DNA from: Sphingomonas sp. DG1-23
Lineage (GTDB): Bacteria; Pseudomonadota; Alphaproteobacteria; Sphingomonadales; Sphingomonadaceae
Length of the DNA: 64,000 bases
Assembly (NCBI RefSeq): GCF_030730875.1
Contig: NZ_JAVAMA010000001.1
Span: 574,963-638,962 of the forward strand
Direction: 5' to 3'
This document shows, piece after piece, positions 10,625-20,738 of this stretch; position 1 is the stretch's first letter, and each line of letters starts with the position of its first letter. The translations under genes were made by a program, and so were the position numbers. The notes beneath the pieces are model-generated. The model ran no database searches. It saw only the letters and a list, made by a program, of their open reading frames with translations, and was not told where the DNA came from.

Positions 10625-11152
10625 TCAGCCGCGACAATCCTCCGCCACCCGCAAGATTTCGGCCCAGGCCGGCACGACGAGCGTCGGCGCGCCGGCACCC
10701 TCGATCACCACCCGCCCGCGACTATAGCCCATCGCGTCGATCAGATTGTCGCGCGCGCCGAGATCGGCGGCCGCGCCGGTCGTCGTCGGGGTGACGGCGA
10801 GAGTGCGCGCCATGCTGGTGGTGCGGACGGTCAGGCTCGGCGCGGCGGCGTGGCGGGACAGCAGGATGCGGCCGCGCGTCCGATCGCAGCGTAACGTCAG
10901 TTCGGGCGCCTGGGCGGGCACCCCGAACGCGGCGACGCTGCCCTGCCCGTCCTGCCGCCAGCTCCAGCTGCCCGGCGTCAGCGGCCAATCGCGCCAATCG
11001 GCGCTGCGCGGCGGCGGCGCCGGCGTGGGTGCCGGGGTCGGCGCGGCGGGTACGGGCACGGGCGGCGCGGGCCGCACAGGGGGCTGGCTGGGCGCCACGC
11101 AGGCGGCGAGCGACAAGGCCAGGGCGGAGCTGGCGAACACGGAACGACGCAT
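10625..11152 (-). CDS. Putative lipoprotein, unknown function
   Basis: 175 residues. The N-terminus MRRSVFASSALALSLAAC ends in a lipobox with the lipidated Cys at 18, so it should be a lipoprotein. A Pro/Ala-rich linker follows (about 20-50), then a beta-rich domain ending in VLRVAEDCR-like sequence with a possible disulfide between a mid-domain Cys (TLRCDRTRG) and the C-terminal one. I do not recognise a named family, although the pattern resembles sphingomonad-restricted envelope proteins. The start is set at the ATG 11152, since the open frame further upstream lies inside the hemerythrin gene. Confidence 0.75.
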   Translation of the reverse strand: MRRSVFASSALALSLAACVAPSQPPVRPAPPVPVPAAPTPAPTPAPPPRSADWRDWPLTPGSWSWRQDGQGSVAAFGVPAQAPELTLRCDRTRGRILLSRHAAAPSLTVRTTSMARTLAVTPTTTGAAADLGARDNLIDAMGYSRGRVVIEGAGAPTLVVPAWAEILRVAEDCRG

Positions 11153-11195
11153 GCCGCGCCTTATGCGGGAAGTCCCCCGCCGTCTCAACCTCGGA

Positions 11196-11636
11196 TCAGG
11201 CGGCCGCGCGCTGGCGCGCGATGACCCGCTCGACATGGGCGTAGAGCACGCGCTCCTCGCGCTCGATGCGCTCGGCGAGATCGGCGAGGAGGATGCGCGT
11301 CTCGGCGCGGAAACGCTCCCATTCGCGCGAGATCCGACCGACCGGCCACGCCGCCATGTAATTGGCGAAAGCCGGCACCAGCATGCCGTGATCCTGACGA
11401 TAGGACCAGGCGATCTCGGTCGCGACGGCGTCGCCCGAGGAGAGCAGACGATCATAGATCAGCCGGTCCTCGCCGGCGCAATGATCGCGCAGCGCCTGCG
11501 CCATCTGCCAGCGCATCGCGGCGACGGCGGCGGCGTCGGGCACCGAAGCGGAGACGATCGCGAGCAATTGCGCAGCCTGAGCCTCGAGGGCCCGGTGTTC
11601 TGCGCAAAGACTCTTGATCACCCGCTCGTCTCCCAT
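11196..11636 (-). CDS. Hemerythrin HHE cation-binding domain protein
   Basis: About 146 residues of all-helical HHE-domain sequence; such proteins bind a di-iron centre and handle oxygen or nitric oxide, or store iron. Candidate iron ligands lie in EHRALE, DHCAGED, DHGML and YAHVERV, in the usual order. An alternative ATG six codons upstream exists (11654). It lies between the lipoprotein gene and uvrB, all on the minus strand but with about 90 bp before it and 43 bp after, so operon membership is unclear. Confidence 0.85.
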   Translation of the reverse strand: MGDERVIKSLCAEHRALEAQAAQLLAIVSASVPDAAAVAAMRWQMAQALRDHCAGEDRLIYDRLLSSGDAVATEIAWSYRQDHGMLVPAFANYMAAWPVGRISREWERFRAETRILLADLAERIEREERVLYAHVERVIARQRAAA

Positions 11637-11729
11637 GATCCCAGCCAGACCCAAAGCACAGCGCAGGCAGATCGGTCAGTCCGTAGAGTCCCCATTAAGT
11701 GTCGTTACGGAGAGGCCCATCCGTGCGGA

Positions 11730-13925
11730 TCAGCGGCCGCGCCCGCCGCCGAACCGCGTCTTGCTCTGCTTGCCGTACCGCGTCTTGCGCGTGCCCGGTT
11801 TTCCTTCGTTCGAGCGGCCCATGATCGGCGCCTTGTGCTCGCTCGCCGGCAGCCCGAGCTCCTCGGCCTCGAGCGAGCGGATCTCGTCGCGCAGCCGCCC
11901 CGCCTCCTCGAATTCGAGATTGGCCGCGGCATCGCGCATCTTCTTTTCGAGGCTCTCGATATAGCTGCGCAGATTGTGGCCGACCATGTGCGGGCGGTCT
12001 TCGTCGATCTCGACGGTGACGCCGTCCTTGTTCGACACGTGCGCGATGATGTCGCCGATGTTGCGCTTGATCGTCTCGGGCGTGATGCCGTGCTCGATAT
12101 TGTACGCATGCTGCTTCTCGCGGCGGCGCCCGGTCTCGGCGAGCGCACGCTCCATGCTGCCGGTGATCCGGTCGGCATAGAGGATCACCCGGCCCTCGAC
12201 GTTGCGCGCGGCGCGGCCGATCGTCTGGATCAGCGAGGTCTCCGAACGCAGGAACCCTTCCTTGTCGGCATCGAGGATCGCGACGAGGCCACACTCAGGG
12301 ATATCGAGCCCCTCGCGCAGCAGATTGATCCCGACCAGCACGTCGTACACGCCCATCCGCAGGTCGCGGATCAGCTCGATGCGTTCGAGCGTCTCGGTGT
12401 CCGAATGCATGTAGCGGACCTTCAGTCCCGCCTCGTGCATATATTCGGTGAGATCTTCGGCCATGCGCTTGGTGAGCGTGGTGACCAGGGTGCGATAGCC
12501 CTTGGCCGCGGTCGCCTTGCATTCCTGGATCAGGTCCTGGACCTGTTCCTCGACCGGCCTGATCTCGACCGGCGGATCGATCAGCCCGGTCGGGCGGATG
12601 ACCTGCTCGACGAACACCCCGCCCGATTGCTCCATCTCCCACCCGCCCGGGGTCGCCGAGACATAGGTGGTCTGCGGACGCATCGCGTCCCATTCGTTGA
12701 ACCGCAAAGGCCGGTTGTCGATCGCCGAGGGCAAGCGAAAGCCGTATTCGGCAAGCGTGATCTTGCGCTTGTGATCGCCGCGCGACATGCCGTTGATCTG
12801 GCCGATCGTCTGGTGGCTCTCATCGACGAAGAGCAAGGCATTCTCGGGCAGATATTCGAACAAGGTGGGCGGCGGCTCGCCGGGCATGCGGCCGGTGAGG
12901 AAGCGGCTGTAATTCTCGATCCCCGCGCAAGAGCCGGTCGCGGCGATCATCTCGAGATCGAAATTGGTGCGCTGCTCGAGCCGCTGATGCTCGAGCAACT
13001 TGCCCTCGGCCTCGAGCTCCTTCAATCGCTCGGTCAGCTCGTGCCGAATCGCGCCCATCGCCTGCTTGAGCGTCGGCCCCGGCGTCACATAATGCGAATT
13101 GGCGAAGACCCGGACATAATCGAGATTGGCCACCTTGCTGCCGGTCAAGGGATCGAACTCGGTGATCGATTCGATCTCGTCGCCGAAGAAGGATACGCGC
13201 CATGCGGTGTCCTCATAATGCGACGGGAAGATTTCGAGGCTGTCGCCGCGCACCCGGAAATTGCCGCGCGCGAACGCCTGGTCGTTGCGCTTGTACTGGA
13301 GCGCGACGAGTTTCCGAATGATCTCGCGCTGGTCCTCGACCTGGCCCTTTTTGAGGTCGAAGATCATGGCGCTGTAGGTCTCGACCGAACCGATGCCGTA
13401 GAGGCACGACACCGAGGCGACGATGATCACGTCGTCGCGTTCGAGCAGCGACCGGGTGGCCGAATGGCGCATCCGGTCGATCGCCTCGTTCACCGAGCTT
13501 TCCTTCTCGATGTACGTGTCCGAGCGGGGGACGTACGCCTCGGGCTGATAATAATCGTAGTAAGAGACGAAATATTCGACGGCGTTGTCGGGGAAGAAGC
13601 TCTTGAACTCGCCATAGAGCTGCGCGGCGAGGATCTTGTTGGGCGCGAGGATCAGCGCCGGGCGCTGAAGCTCCTCGATCACCTTGGCCATGGTATAGGT
13701 CTTGCCCGAGCCGGTGACCCCGAGCAGCACCTGATCGCGCTCGCCGTTGCGCGCCTGCTCGACCAGTTCGGGGATCGCATAGCGCTGATCGCCCGAGGGC
13801 TGATAGTCGCTGACCAGCTTGAACGCCTTGCCGCCCTCGGACTTTTCGGGGCGATTGGGGCGATGCGGAACGAAGGTGTCGCCGGTATCGGGCTCGGCGA
13901 GGCTGGTGCGGATCTGGATGACCAT
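11730..13925 (-). CDS. uvrB: Excinuclease ABC subunit B
   Basis: DNA helicase-like subunit of nucleotide excision repair that verifies damage and loads UvrC. 731 residues with Walker A GVTGSGKT (69-76), the beta-hairpin/[12 protein letters not shown] segment, DEAD-like VDESHQT, helicase motifs ([18 protein letters not shown]) and the C-terminal UVR domain ([24 protein letters not shown]). The extreme C-terminus is Arg/Gly-rich. The ATG at 13925 gives a normal-length N-terminus. I saw no obvious alphaproteobacterial LexA box (GTTC-N7-GTTC) in the upstream region, which instead holds an inverted repeat and an 11-bp tandem array. Confidence 0.97.
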   Translation of the reverse strand: MVIQIRTSLAEPDTGDTFVPHRPNRPEKSEGGKAFKLVSDYQPSGDQRYAIPELVEQARNGERDQVLLGVTGSGKTYTMAKVIEELQRPALILAPNKILAAQLYGEFKSFFPDNAVEYFVSYYDYYQPEAYVPRSDTYIEKESSVNEAIDRMRHSATRSLLERDDVIIVASVSCLYGIGSVETYSAMIFDLKKGQVEDQREIIRKLVALQYKRNDQAFARGNFRVRGDSLEIFPSHYEDTAWRVSFFGDEIESITEFDPLTGSKVANLDYVRVFANSHYVTPGPTLKQAMGAIRHELTERLKELEAEGKLLEHQRLEQRTNFDLEMIAATGSCAGIENYSRFLTGRMPGEPPPTLFEYLPENALLFVDESHQTIGQINGMSRGDHKRKITLAEYGFRLPSAIDNRPLRFNEWDAMRPQTTYVSATPGGWEMEQSGGVFVEQVIRPTGLIDPPVEIRPVEEQVQDLIQECKATAAKGYRTLVTTLTKRMAEDLTEYMHEAGLKVRYMHSDTETLERIELIRDLRMGVYDVLVGINLLREGLDIPECGLVAILDADKEGFLRSETSLIQTIGRAARNVEGRVILYADRITGSMERALAETGRRREKQHAYNIEHGITPETIKRNIGDIIAHVSNKDGVTVEIDEDRPHMVGHNLRSYIESLEKKMRDAAANLEFEEAGRLRDEIRSLEAEELGLPASEHKAPIMGRSNEGKPGTRKTRYGKQSKTRFGGGRGR

Positions 13926-13966
13926 GATGGGAATATGGGACCTCTGGCTGGCGACGCAATCGGGGC

Positions 13967-13989
13967 GTGTCAGTTGACACGGTTGACAC
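13967..13989. promoter_or_regulatory. Inverted/direct repeat upstream of uvrB
   Basis: GTGTCA-GT-TGACAC (13967-13980) is a perfect 6-bp palindrome with a 2-bp centre. GG and a second TTGACAC follow directly (13983-13989), so the half-site is present three times. It lies 42-64 bp upstream of the uvrB start and could be an operator; TTGACA also resembles a plus-strand -35 element, but no matching -10 was found. Confidence 0.45.
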
Positions 13990-14030
13990 GAAACGCAGTT
14001 TTTCGGAGCGGCATGGAGGGAGCGGCGGTG

Positions 14031-14162
14031 ACGACGCGCCGGCGACGCGACATCGACGCGACATCAACGCGACACCGATGCGGCGGGCACGCGACAGCGA
14101 CGCGCCACGAACGCGCCGGCTTCGCGACGGGTTCGCGACTATGGCGCGGCACCGGGGCGACA
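14031..14162. repeat. Twelve-unit 11-bp degenerate tandem repeat
   Basis: The sequence divides into twelve consecutive 11-mers beginning at 14031, 14042, 14053 and so on. In every unit, positions 6-8 are GCG and position 10 is C; position 5 is usually C and position 11 usually A or G. The 11-bp period is close to one DNA turn, so the motif faces one side of the helix. It lies between uvrB and a toxin/immunity locus in a region without a convincing gene. Confidence 0.7.
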
Positions 14163-14486
14163 TTGCATCGAGAAGGATGGCGCTGCGCTTGCATTGTCGG
14201 AACAAAGGCAGATCAAAGCCAATTTTGCCAGCATTTTGGCAAAGGCCTCGGCTGACGTAGCCGGATCAGTGGGAAGTATCGGCCTACGGAGACCGACCCT
14301 ACTGGAATGATCGCCAAAGACCGATAGCGACACGGTCCCTGTGGTCACCCCGGCCTTGTGCCGGGGCTCACCGCGCCGCATTGGATGGCATTCGTTTCGG
14401 GCACCTCTGCGTGGGGCCTGGTGGATCCCGGAACAAGTCCGGGATGACGCCTTGTTTCTACGCTCGCGCATGGCGCAAAGACGCTT
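14163..14486. other. Non-coding stretch between the 11-bp array and the immunity gene
   Basis: Apart from the palindromic repeat at 14344-14448 I see no gene, RNA or terminator here. The open frames crossing it have no recognisable protein sequence. Confidence 0.5.
14344..14448. repeat. REP/BIME-like palindromic repeat (family 1)
   Basis: Begins GTCACCCCGGCCTTGTGCCG and ends with its near complement (GGATCCCGGAACAAGTCC followed by GGGATGAC), with about 60 bp of unrelated sequence between the arms. The same arms recur at 32025, 43069, 47886, 53705 and 54569. Confidence 0.85.
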
Positions 14487-14900
14487 CTACAATTCGAACG
14501 CGTCTTCGAGCGGGGGATAGATCACCGGCTTGTCGCCATAGCGCGCGACCAGCGCATCCTCGCGCCGATCGCGGTCCATCGATTCGACGTCAACTTCCTC
14601 GGGATATTTGAACGACACCGCGAATTTGCCATCCTTCACGTCATATTCCATAACCGACCACCGTTTGCCCTTTGGCTCCAGATGCCAAGCTTCATAGAGC
14701 AGGTCGATCAGCTCACTGTCGCCTGGTTCGAGCCAGCGAACCAACTCGCCTTCGTCTTTGAATATGTTCGGGCTAATCCAGCCGTCACCGATCTCCACAT
14801 AGAGGAACACTCCTTCGGGATCCCCGGCCGCGATGGTCGCCAGAACGCCCCCGACGTCGCTCAGGAGCGGCCCCAGCAGATCGAACCTATCTTTTTCCAT
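14487..14900 (-). CDS. YezG-like (DUF600) immunity protein
   Basis: 137-residue acidic cytoplasmic protein. The C-terminal half (YDVKDGKFAVSFKYPEEVD, then DRRED..RYGDKPVIYPP) matches the pattern of the DUF600/YezG immunity family, whose B. subtilis member neutralises the DNase toxin YeeF. ATG 14900 overlaps the stop of the upstream nuclease-toxin gene by 14 bp, the classical toxin-then-immunity order. The start is fixed by this overlap; the longer upstream frame lies inside the toxin gene. The gene appears intact although its toxin is frameshifted. Confidence 0.7.
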   Translation of the reverse strand: MEKDRFDLLGPLLSDVGGVLATIAAGDPEGVFLYVEIGDGWISPNIFKDEGELVRWLEPGDSELIDLLYEAWHLEPKGKRWSVMEYDVKDGKFAVSFKYPEEVDVESMDRDRREDALVARYGDKPVIYPPLEDAFEL

Positions 14901-15886
14901 CTTCACTGTCCGCAGCTTGATTTGGGAAAGTCTTGAAGTGCCTCTTGCCGTCAATCTCCCACCTAACTTCAACATGAGAGGGCCGCCGGGATGCGCCGGG
15001 GTAGACAGGCTTGATGTTGATGAACACCTTCTTTCCCGCGGCCGCTGCCTTGTACCACCCGTCTTCCATGACGCGGTATGCCCCGCGATTGACGTGCAGG
15101 TCCTGGGCGAAGTGATTGAACCAGTCGGTCGGACCGCTGAACCGCGGAGCGACATAATGGCCGCCATCGTCTCGCGGTCCGCGTTCGGGTACCTCGCGCT
15201 GGCTTTTCCGGGATCGCTTGGGCTTCTCGGAGAGCGTTACCAGGCCAAAGACGAGTCGGAATCGCGATCCCTGGTCGATGAAGTAATGATAACTGCTCCG
15301 TATTTCCTGATTCCAGTCACGATCGAGGATCTGACTTTCTAGCGAAGGTGGATTGGCGGGGTCTGGCGGGAGTCGTCCGCCGTGCGTGCGCCTGTAATAG
15401 TCGAGAGCGAGAAACCTGTTCTTCGCCTCTCGACCGGCGTCCAGAAACTCTTGATGCGGCAGCTTGATCTGCTGGCCGATCCGCAGCGGACGATCGGCCC
15501 GGATGCCGTTCAACCATTCCAGATCTGCAACCGTCAGCCCTTTGCGCATCGCCGCGATGCGGCTGAGGCTGTCGCCGCTCTTTTACGACGTAGATCGTGT
15601 GGTTTCGCGGATCGCGGGGGTCATTTCGCGACCGGCTTCGCGCCGCATCGGTGTCGGCCGCGAAGGCATTATCGGCCCGCTGCGGGGATCTACGCGAACC
15701 GGGGCTCTGCGGCGGCGATCCGCCGGGGAAGTAGTTGCCCCGGTTCGCGAAGGTGAACTTGCCGTCGTCCGGGTCATGCCAGGGATTGAACTTGCGCTCG
15801 ATGGTGCCTCGGACCACGCGCCGGCCGGTGCGCAGGTAAATCTCAAACGCCGTGACACGAGGGGTCTGATTGTTCGGATGCTGCAT
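14887..15886 (-). pseudogene. Frameshifted LysM + DNA/RNA non-specific endonuclease toxin
   Basis: Two frames together describe one protein. The 5' part (start 15886, SD AGGAGG seven bases upstream) gives MQHPNNQTP..., a FNPWHDPDDGKFTFANRG segment typical of polymorphic toxin N-termini, and NHTIYVVK, the first strand of a LysM domain. One extra base at 15578-15584 then breaks the frame. The other frame continues SGDSLSRIAAMRKGLTVADL..LRIGQQIKLP, completing LysM, and then a C-terminal nuclease domain (NRGAYRVMEDGW, INIKPVYPGASRRPSHVEV, DGKRHFKTFPNQ) resembling Endonuclease_NS_2/YeeF-type DNases. Removing one G from the A/G run restores a single frame of about 330 residues. It is either a real pseudogene or a sequencing error. 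Confidence 0.72.
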
Positions 15887-16030
15887 GGACATCCTCCTGT
15901 TGGAACGGCCACGTAACATAATATTGCGAACAAATCAAGAACAAACCTCCGGAATGGAGCCGATCTCGAGGTTGCCAAGCATCGCTATTTGCGCTTGGGG
16001 GAGGCGATCGAAACGCAAGGGACCAACCGA

Positions 16031-16603
16031 ATGCGCGCCACCATCACCCTCGCCGCTGCCGCCCTCGCCCTCGCCGGCTGCCAGTCCGCCGAGGAGAAGC
16101 GCGCCGCCGAGACCGGCGAGATCGAAGTGACCAACGCGCCGACCGATCAGGTCGCGAAGCTGATCAAGGCGGCGGCGCCCAAGACCGCGGTCAAGCCGGG
16201 ACTGTGGAAGGCGACGCTGCGCATCGAGGCGGTCGATGTCGGGCCGGGCGCCGACAATGCGAAGCAGCTCGACCTGGCCAAGGGCCTCGAGCGCGACGCG
16301 ACCGAGTGCAAGACCGCCGAGCAATTGAAGCCGTTCGACATCGACAAGCTCGAAAAGGCGGCGGGCAAGTGCACCTTCATCCGCTATGTCGCCAAAGGCG
16401 GGAAGGTCGACGCGAAGATCCAGTGCACCAAGCCCGATGCGCCGGCGACGACGATCTTGATCAACGGCGCCACCGGGGCCACCGGGTTCGACGTGACGAC
16501 CGAGAACAAGACCGGGGTTTCCGGCCGGCCCGGTTACTCGCTGCTGCGGATGCGGACGACGGGAACGCGCGTCGGCGAATGCCCGGCGCAGGCCAGGGGC
16601 TGA
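16031..16603 (+). CDS. DUF3617-type lipoprotein
   Basis: 190-residue lipoprotein: MRATITLAAAALALAGC gives a lipobox with Cys 17. The mature region begins with a KRAAETGEIEVTN linker, and the VKPGLWKATLRIEAVDV stretch (about 55-75) is the characteristic opening of DUF3617 domains. There are paired Cys residues (TECKTAE, GKCTFIRY, IQCTKPD, GECPAQ) likely to form two disulfides in the periplasm. Function unknown. I place the start at the ATG 16031; an upstream TTG frame has no signal sequence. Confidence 0.8.
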   Translation: MRATITLAAAALALAGCQSAEEKRAAETGEIEVTNAPTDQVAKLIKAAAPKTAVKPGLWKATLRIEAVDVGPGADNAKQLDLAKGLERDATECKTAEQLKPFDIDKLEKAAGKCTFIRYVAKGGKVDAKIQCTKPDAPATTILINGATGATGFDVTTENKTGVSGRPGYSLLRMRTTGTRVGECPAQARG

Positions 16604-16613
16604 GCGCCCCGGC

Positions 16614-17090
16614 TCAGCCGTCCATGCCGCGGCGATAGGCGATCCGCCACATCACCGCGCCGATCGCCGCGGCGATCAAGGCGAGGAGCGCGCTCGACGC
16701 CAGCGCGCTCAGCCAGCGGAACAACAGGGTGCGCCCGTCCATCACCGGCATGCCGACCATGCCGAAGCCATAGGTCTGGGCGCCGACGAAGATCAGCGTC
16801 GCGGTCGTCGCCCCGACCAATGCCGCATGCCATGCGCGGCGCAGCCCGGCCACGTGGAGCGCCAGCCAGATCGGACCGCCTACCGCGGTGATCGCGATCC
16901 CCGAAAAGACGCTGCCGATCAGCCAGCCGCCGAGCAGGCCGAGCGGATCGCGCTGGCCGCCGAGCAGCAACAGGCCGAGCACGATGCCGCCGGCGAGCAG
17001 GCTGCCCGCGCCGAGCGCGAGCCCGGCACGGTCGATCGACATGTCGTAGCGGCGCTGCACCCGGACGGCGCGGCGATTGCCCTGTTCCAC
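16614..17090 (-). CDS. Conserved membrane protein, unknown function
   Basis: 158 residues with four predicted membrane helices (about 25-45, 52-75, 82-105 and 122-148), short loops and a basic N-terminus, topologically a small inner-membrane protein. No catalytic motif or recognised family. It is separated by 53 bp from the MBL-fold gene upstream on the same strand, so the two may be co-transcribed. Convergent with the DUF3617 gene (10 bp between stops). Confidence 0.65.
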   Translation of the reverse strand: MEQGNRRAVRVQRRYDMSIDRAGLALGAGSLLAGGIVLGLLLLGGQRDPLGLLGGWLIGSVFSGIAITAVGGPIWLALHVAGLRRAWHAALVGATTATLIFVGAQTYGFGMVGMPVMDGRTLLFRWLSALASSALLALIAAAIGAVMWRIAYRRGMDG

Positions 17091-17143
17091 AGCCCTCTCC
17101 CCGCGGCAGAATAGCTGCGTGCGGGCCCCGCCTCAAGCAGCGC

Positions 17144-18364
17144 TCAGCGGAATGCGGCGAACCGTCCCGCGCGGGCACAGGCCGCGACCCGCGCCATATC
17201 GGGCGACGGCGGCGCGGTGCCGAGCGGCGGCACCTCCACCGGCATGCCGATCGCGGCCGGGGCGAAGCGGGCCGGATCGCTCCCCGCACAACGTTGCATC
17301 GCGGCCAGCATGCGCGGCGGCGTGGCATAGCCTTCCCGCGACAGCCGGAACGTGCCCCAATGGATCGGCAGCGCGAACGGACGGCCGAGCCGGTCCCAGA
17401 CATGGAGCGCGCCCTGCGGCCCGATATGACTGCCGCTCGCCATCTGGCCTTCCTCGAAACGGAACGCGCCGATCGGGATCAAGGCAAGGCGGATCGGACC
17501 GAGCGCCGCGGCCTCGGCGGGCCATTTGCCGTCGCCGAGCCCGGTATCGCCGGCGAAGAAGATATTGCCGTGGGGAAGCGCGACCACGAAGCTCGACCAG
17601 AGCGCGCGGTTGCGATCGCTGAACCAGCGGCTGTCCCAATGATGATTGCGGGTAATGGCAACGGATATGCGGGCCTGGCAGAGCCCCTCGGGATCGATGC
17701 ACTCCGCGCGGGTGAGCGGAACCTTTTCCGGCGCGACCAGGGCGATGCTGGTCCCCCAATCACCGGCTTGTGCGTCGATCCCATGCCCCGCCAGCACGGC
17801 ATCGTTGCCCAGCGAAGTGACGATCGTCGGCCGATCGCGATCCCACAGCCGCTTCAGCGTCGCCAGATCCATATGATCGTAGTGATTGTGGCTGACGAGG
17901 ACGAGGTCGATCTTCGGCAGATCCTCGAAGCGGACGCCGGGCACGGCGACGCGACGCGGGCCGAAGCCGAAGGGGCCGGCGCGGTCGCTCCACACCGGAT
18001 CGGTGAGGATGTTGAGGCCATTGGTCTGGATCAAGGCGGTGGCGTGGCCGATCCAGGTGACGCGCATCGCCGCGCCTTCGACCCGGGCCGCGGGCTTCGA
18101 GCGGGTGACCGCGACGCGTTCGGGCCAGGCCGGCTGGGTCGGATCGCCGAGCAGCCGGCGGGCGATGAAGCCGGCGCGGCTGCGCCCGGCGGGGAGACGG
18201 TCGTCGTCGCCGTCGGGATTGAAGAAATGGGCGCCGTCGAAATGCGCGCTCGGGGGCCCGCGATAATAGATGCGGTCGAGGAAATGCGGCAGCGCGGTGA
18301 GGAGCAGGCAGAGGATCACCACGATCCACAACAGCCCGGCAAGGGAAAGCTTGAGCAGGCGCAT
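17144..18364 (-). CDS. Membrane-anchored MBL-fold hydrolase (NAPE-PLD/UlaG-like)
   Basis: 406 residues. An N-terminal hydrophobic helix (about 5-28) anchors or exports the protein; it is followed by a metallo-beta-lactamase fold with WIGHATALIQ, NILTDPVW, SHNHYDHMD (HxHxDH zinc site), FFAGDTGLGDG and a final IHWGTFRL segment. This combination is seen in N-acyl-phosphatidylethanolamine phospholipase D-like proteins and their bacterial relatives, so a phosphodiesterase acting on lipids or nucleotides at the membrane is plausible, but the substrate is unknown. Divergent from ligA, 72 bp away. Confidence 0.85.
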   Translation of the reverse strand: MRLLKLSLAGLLWIVVILCLLLTALPHFLDRIYYRGPPSAHFDGAHFFNPDGDDDRLPAGRSRAGFIARRLLGDPTQPAWPERVAVTRSKPAARVEGAAMRVTWIGHATALIQTNGLNILTDPVWSDRAGPFGFGPRRVAVPGVRFEDLPKIDLVLVSHNHYDHMDLATLKRLWDRDRPTIVTSLGNDAVLAGHGIDAQAGDWGTSIALVAPEKVPLTRAECIDPEGLCQARISVAITRNHHWDSRWFSDRNRALWSSFVVALPHGNIFFAGDTGLGDGKWPAEAAALGPIRLALIPIGAFRFEEGQMASGSHIGPQGALHVWDRLGRPFALPIHWGTFRLSREGYATPPRMLAAMQRCAGSDPARFAPAAIGMPVEVPPLGTAPPSPDMARVAACARAGRFAAFR

Positions 18365-18427
18365 GCGCCCTTGTCGCGGGGCCGGCGCGCGCGATCAAGC
18401 TTGATCGGCGGCGCCCGCCTCCCCTAA

Positions 18428-20569
<2,142 letters not shown>

Positions 20570-20738
20570 CTTTTTTGCAACGCAACAAATGAATCAACTG
20601 TTACCAACAGCTTGCTCGGCAGGCTGCTGTTGACTGTCATCGAGTCGACATAAATGAATTCCAAGGGCAGCCGCGACGGTGAACGAACACCGAGCGAGTA
20701 TTCGTGCATCCAGGGCACACCGAAAGGGACTATCTAAA

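Noticed and set aside
10746..14255. 1169-codon plus-strand frame over uvrB
   Set aside because: Antisense shadow of the lipoprotein, hemerythrin and uvrB genes with no recognisable domains.
13967..14260. Plus-strand ORF through the 11-bp array
   Set aside because: Eleven is not a multiple of three, so the array does not encode a repeating peptide in register; the Arg/Asp/Thr-rich sequence has no domain.
15570..15600. Programmed ribosomal frameshift in the toxin gene
   Set aside because: The change needed is +1 without a classical slippery site or stimulator; a simple one-base insertion is a better explanation.
20625..20660. TTGACT with TAAATG as promoter of the TonB receptor
   Set aside because: Spacing of about 15 bp or less does not fit a sigma-70 promoter; not strong enough to list.
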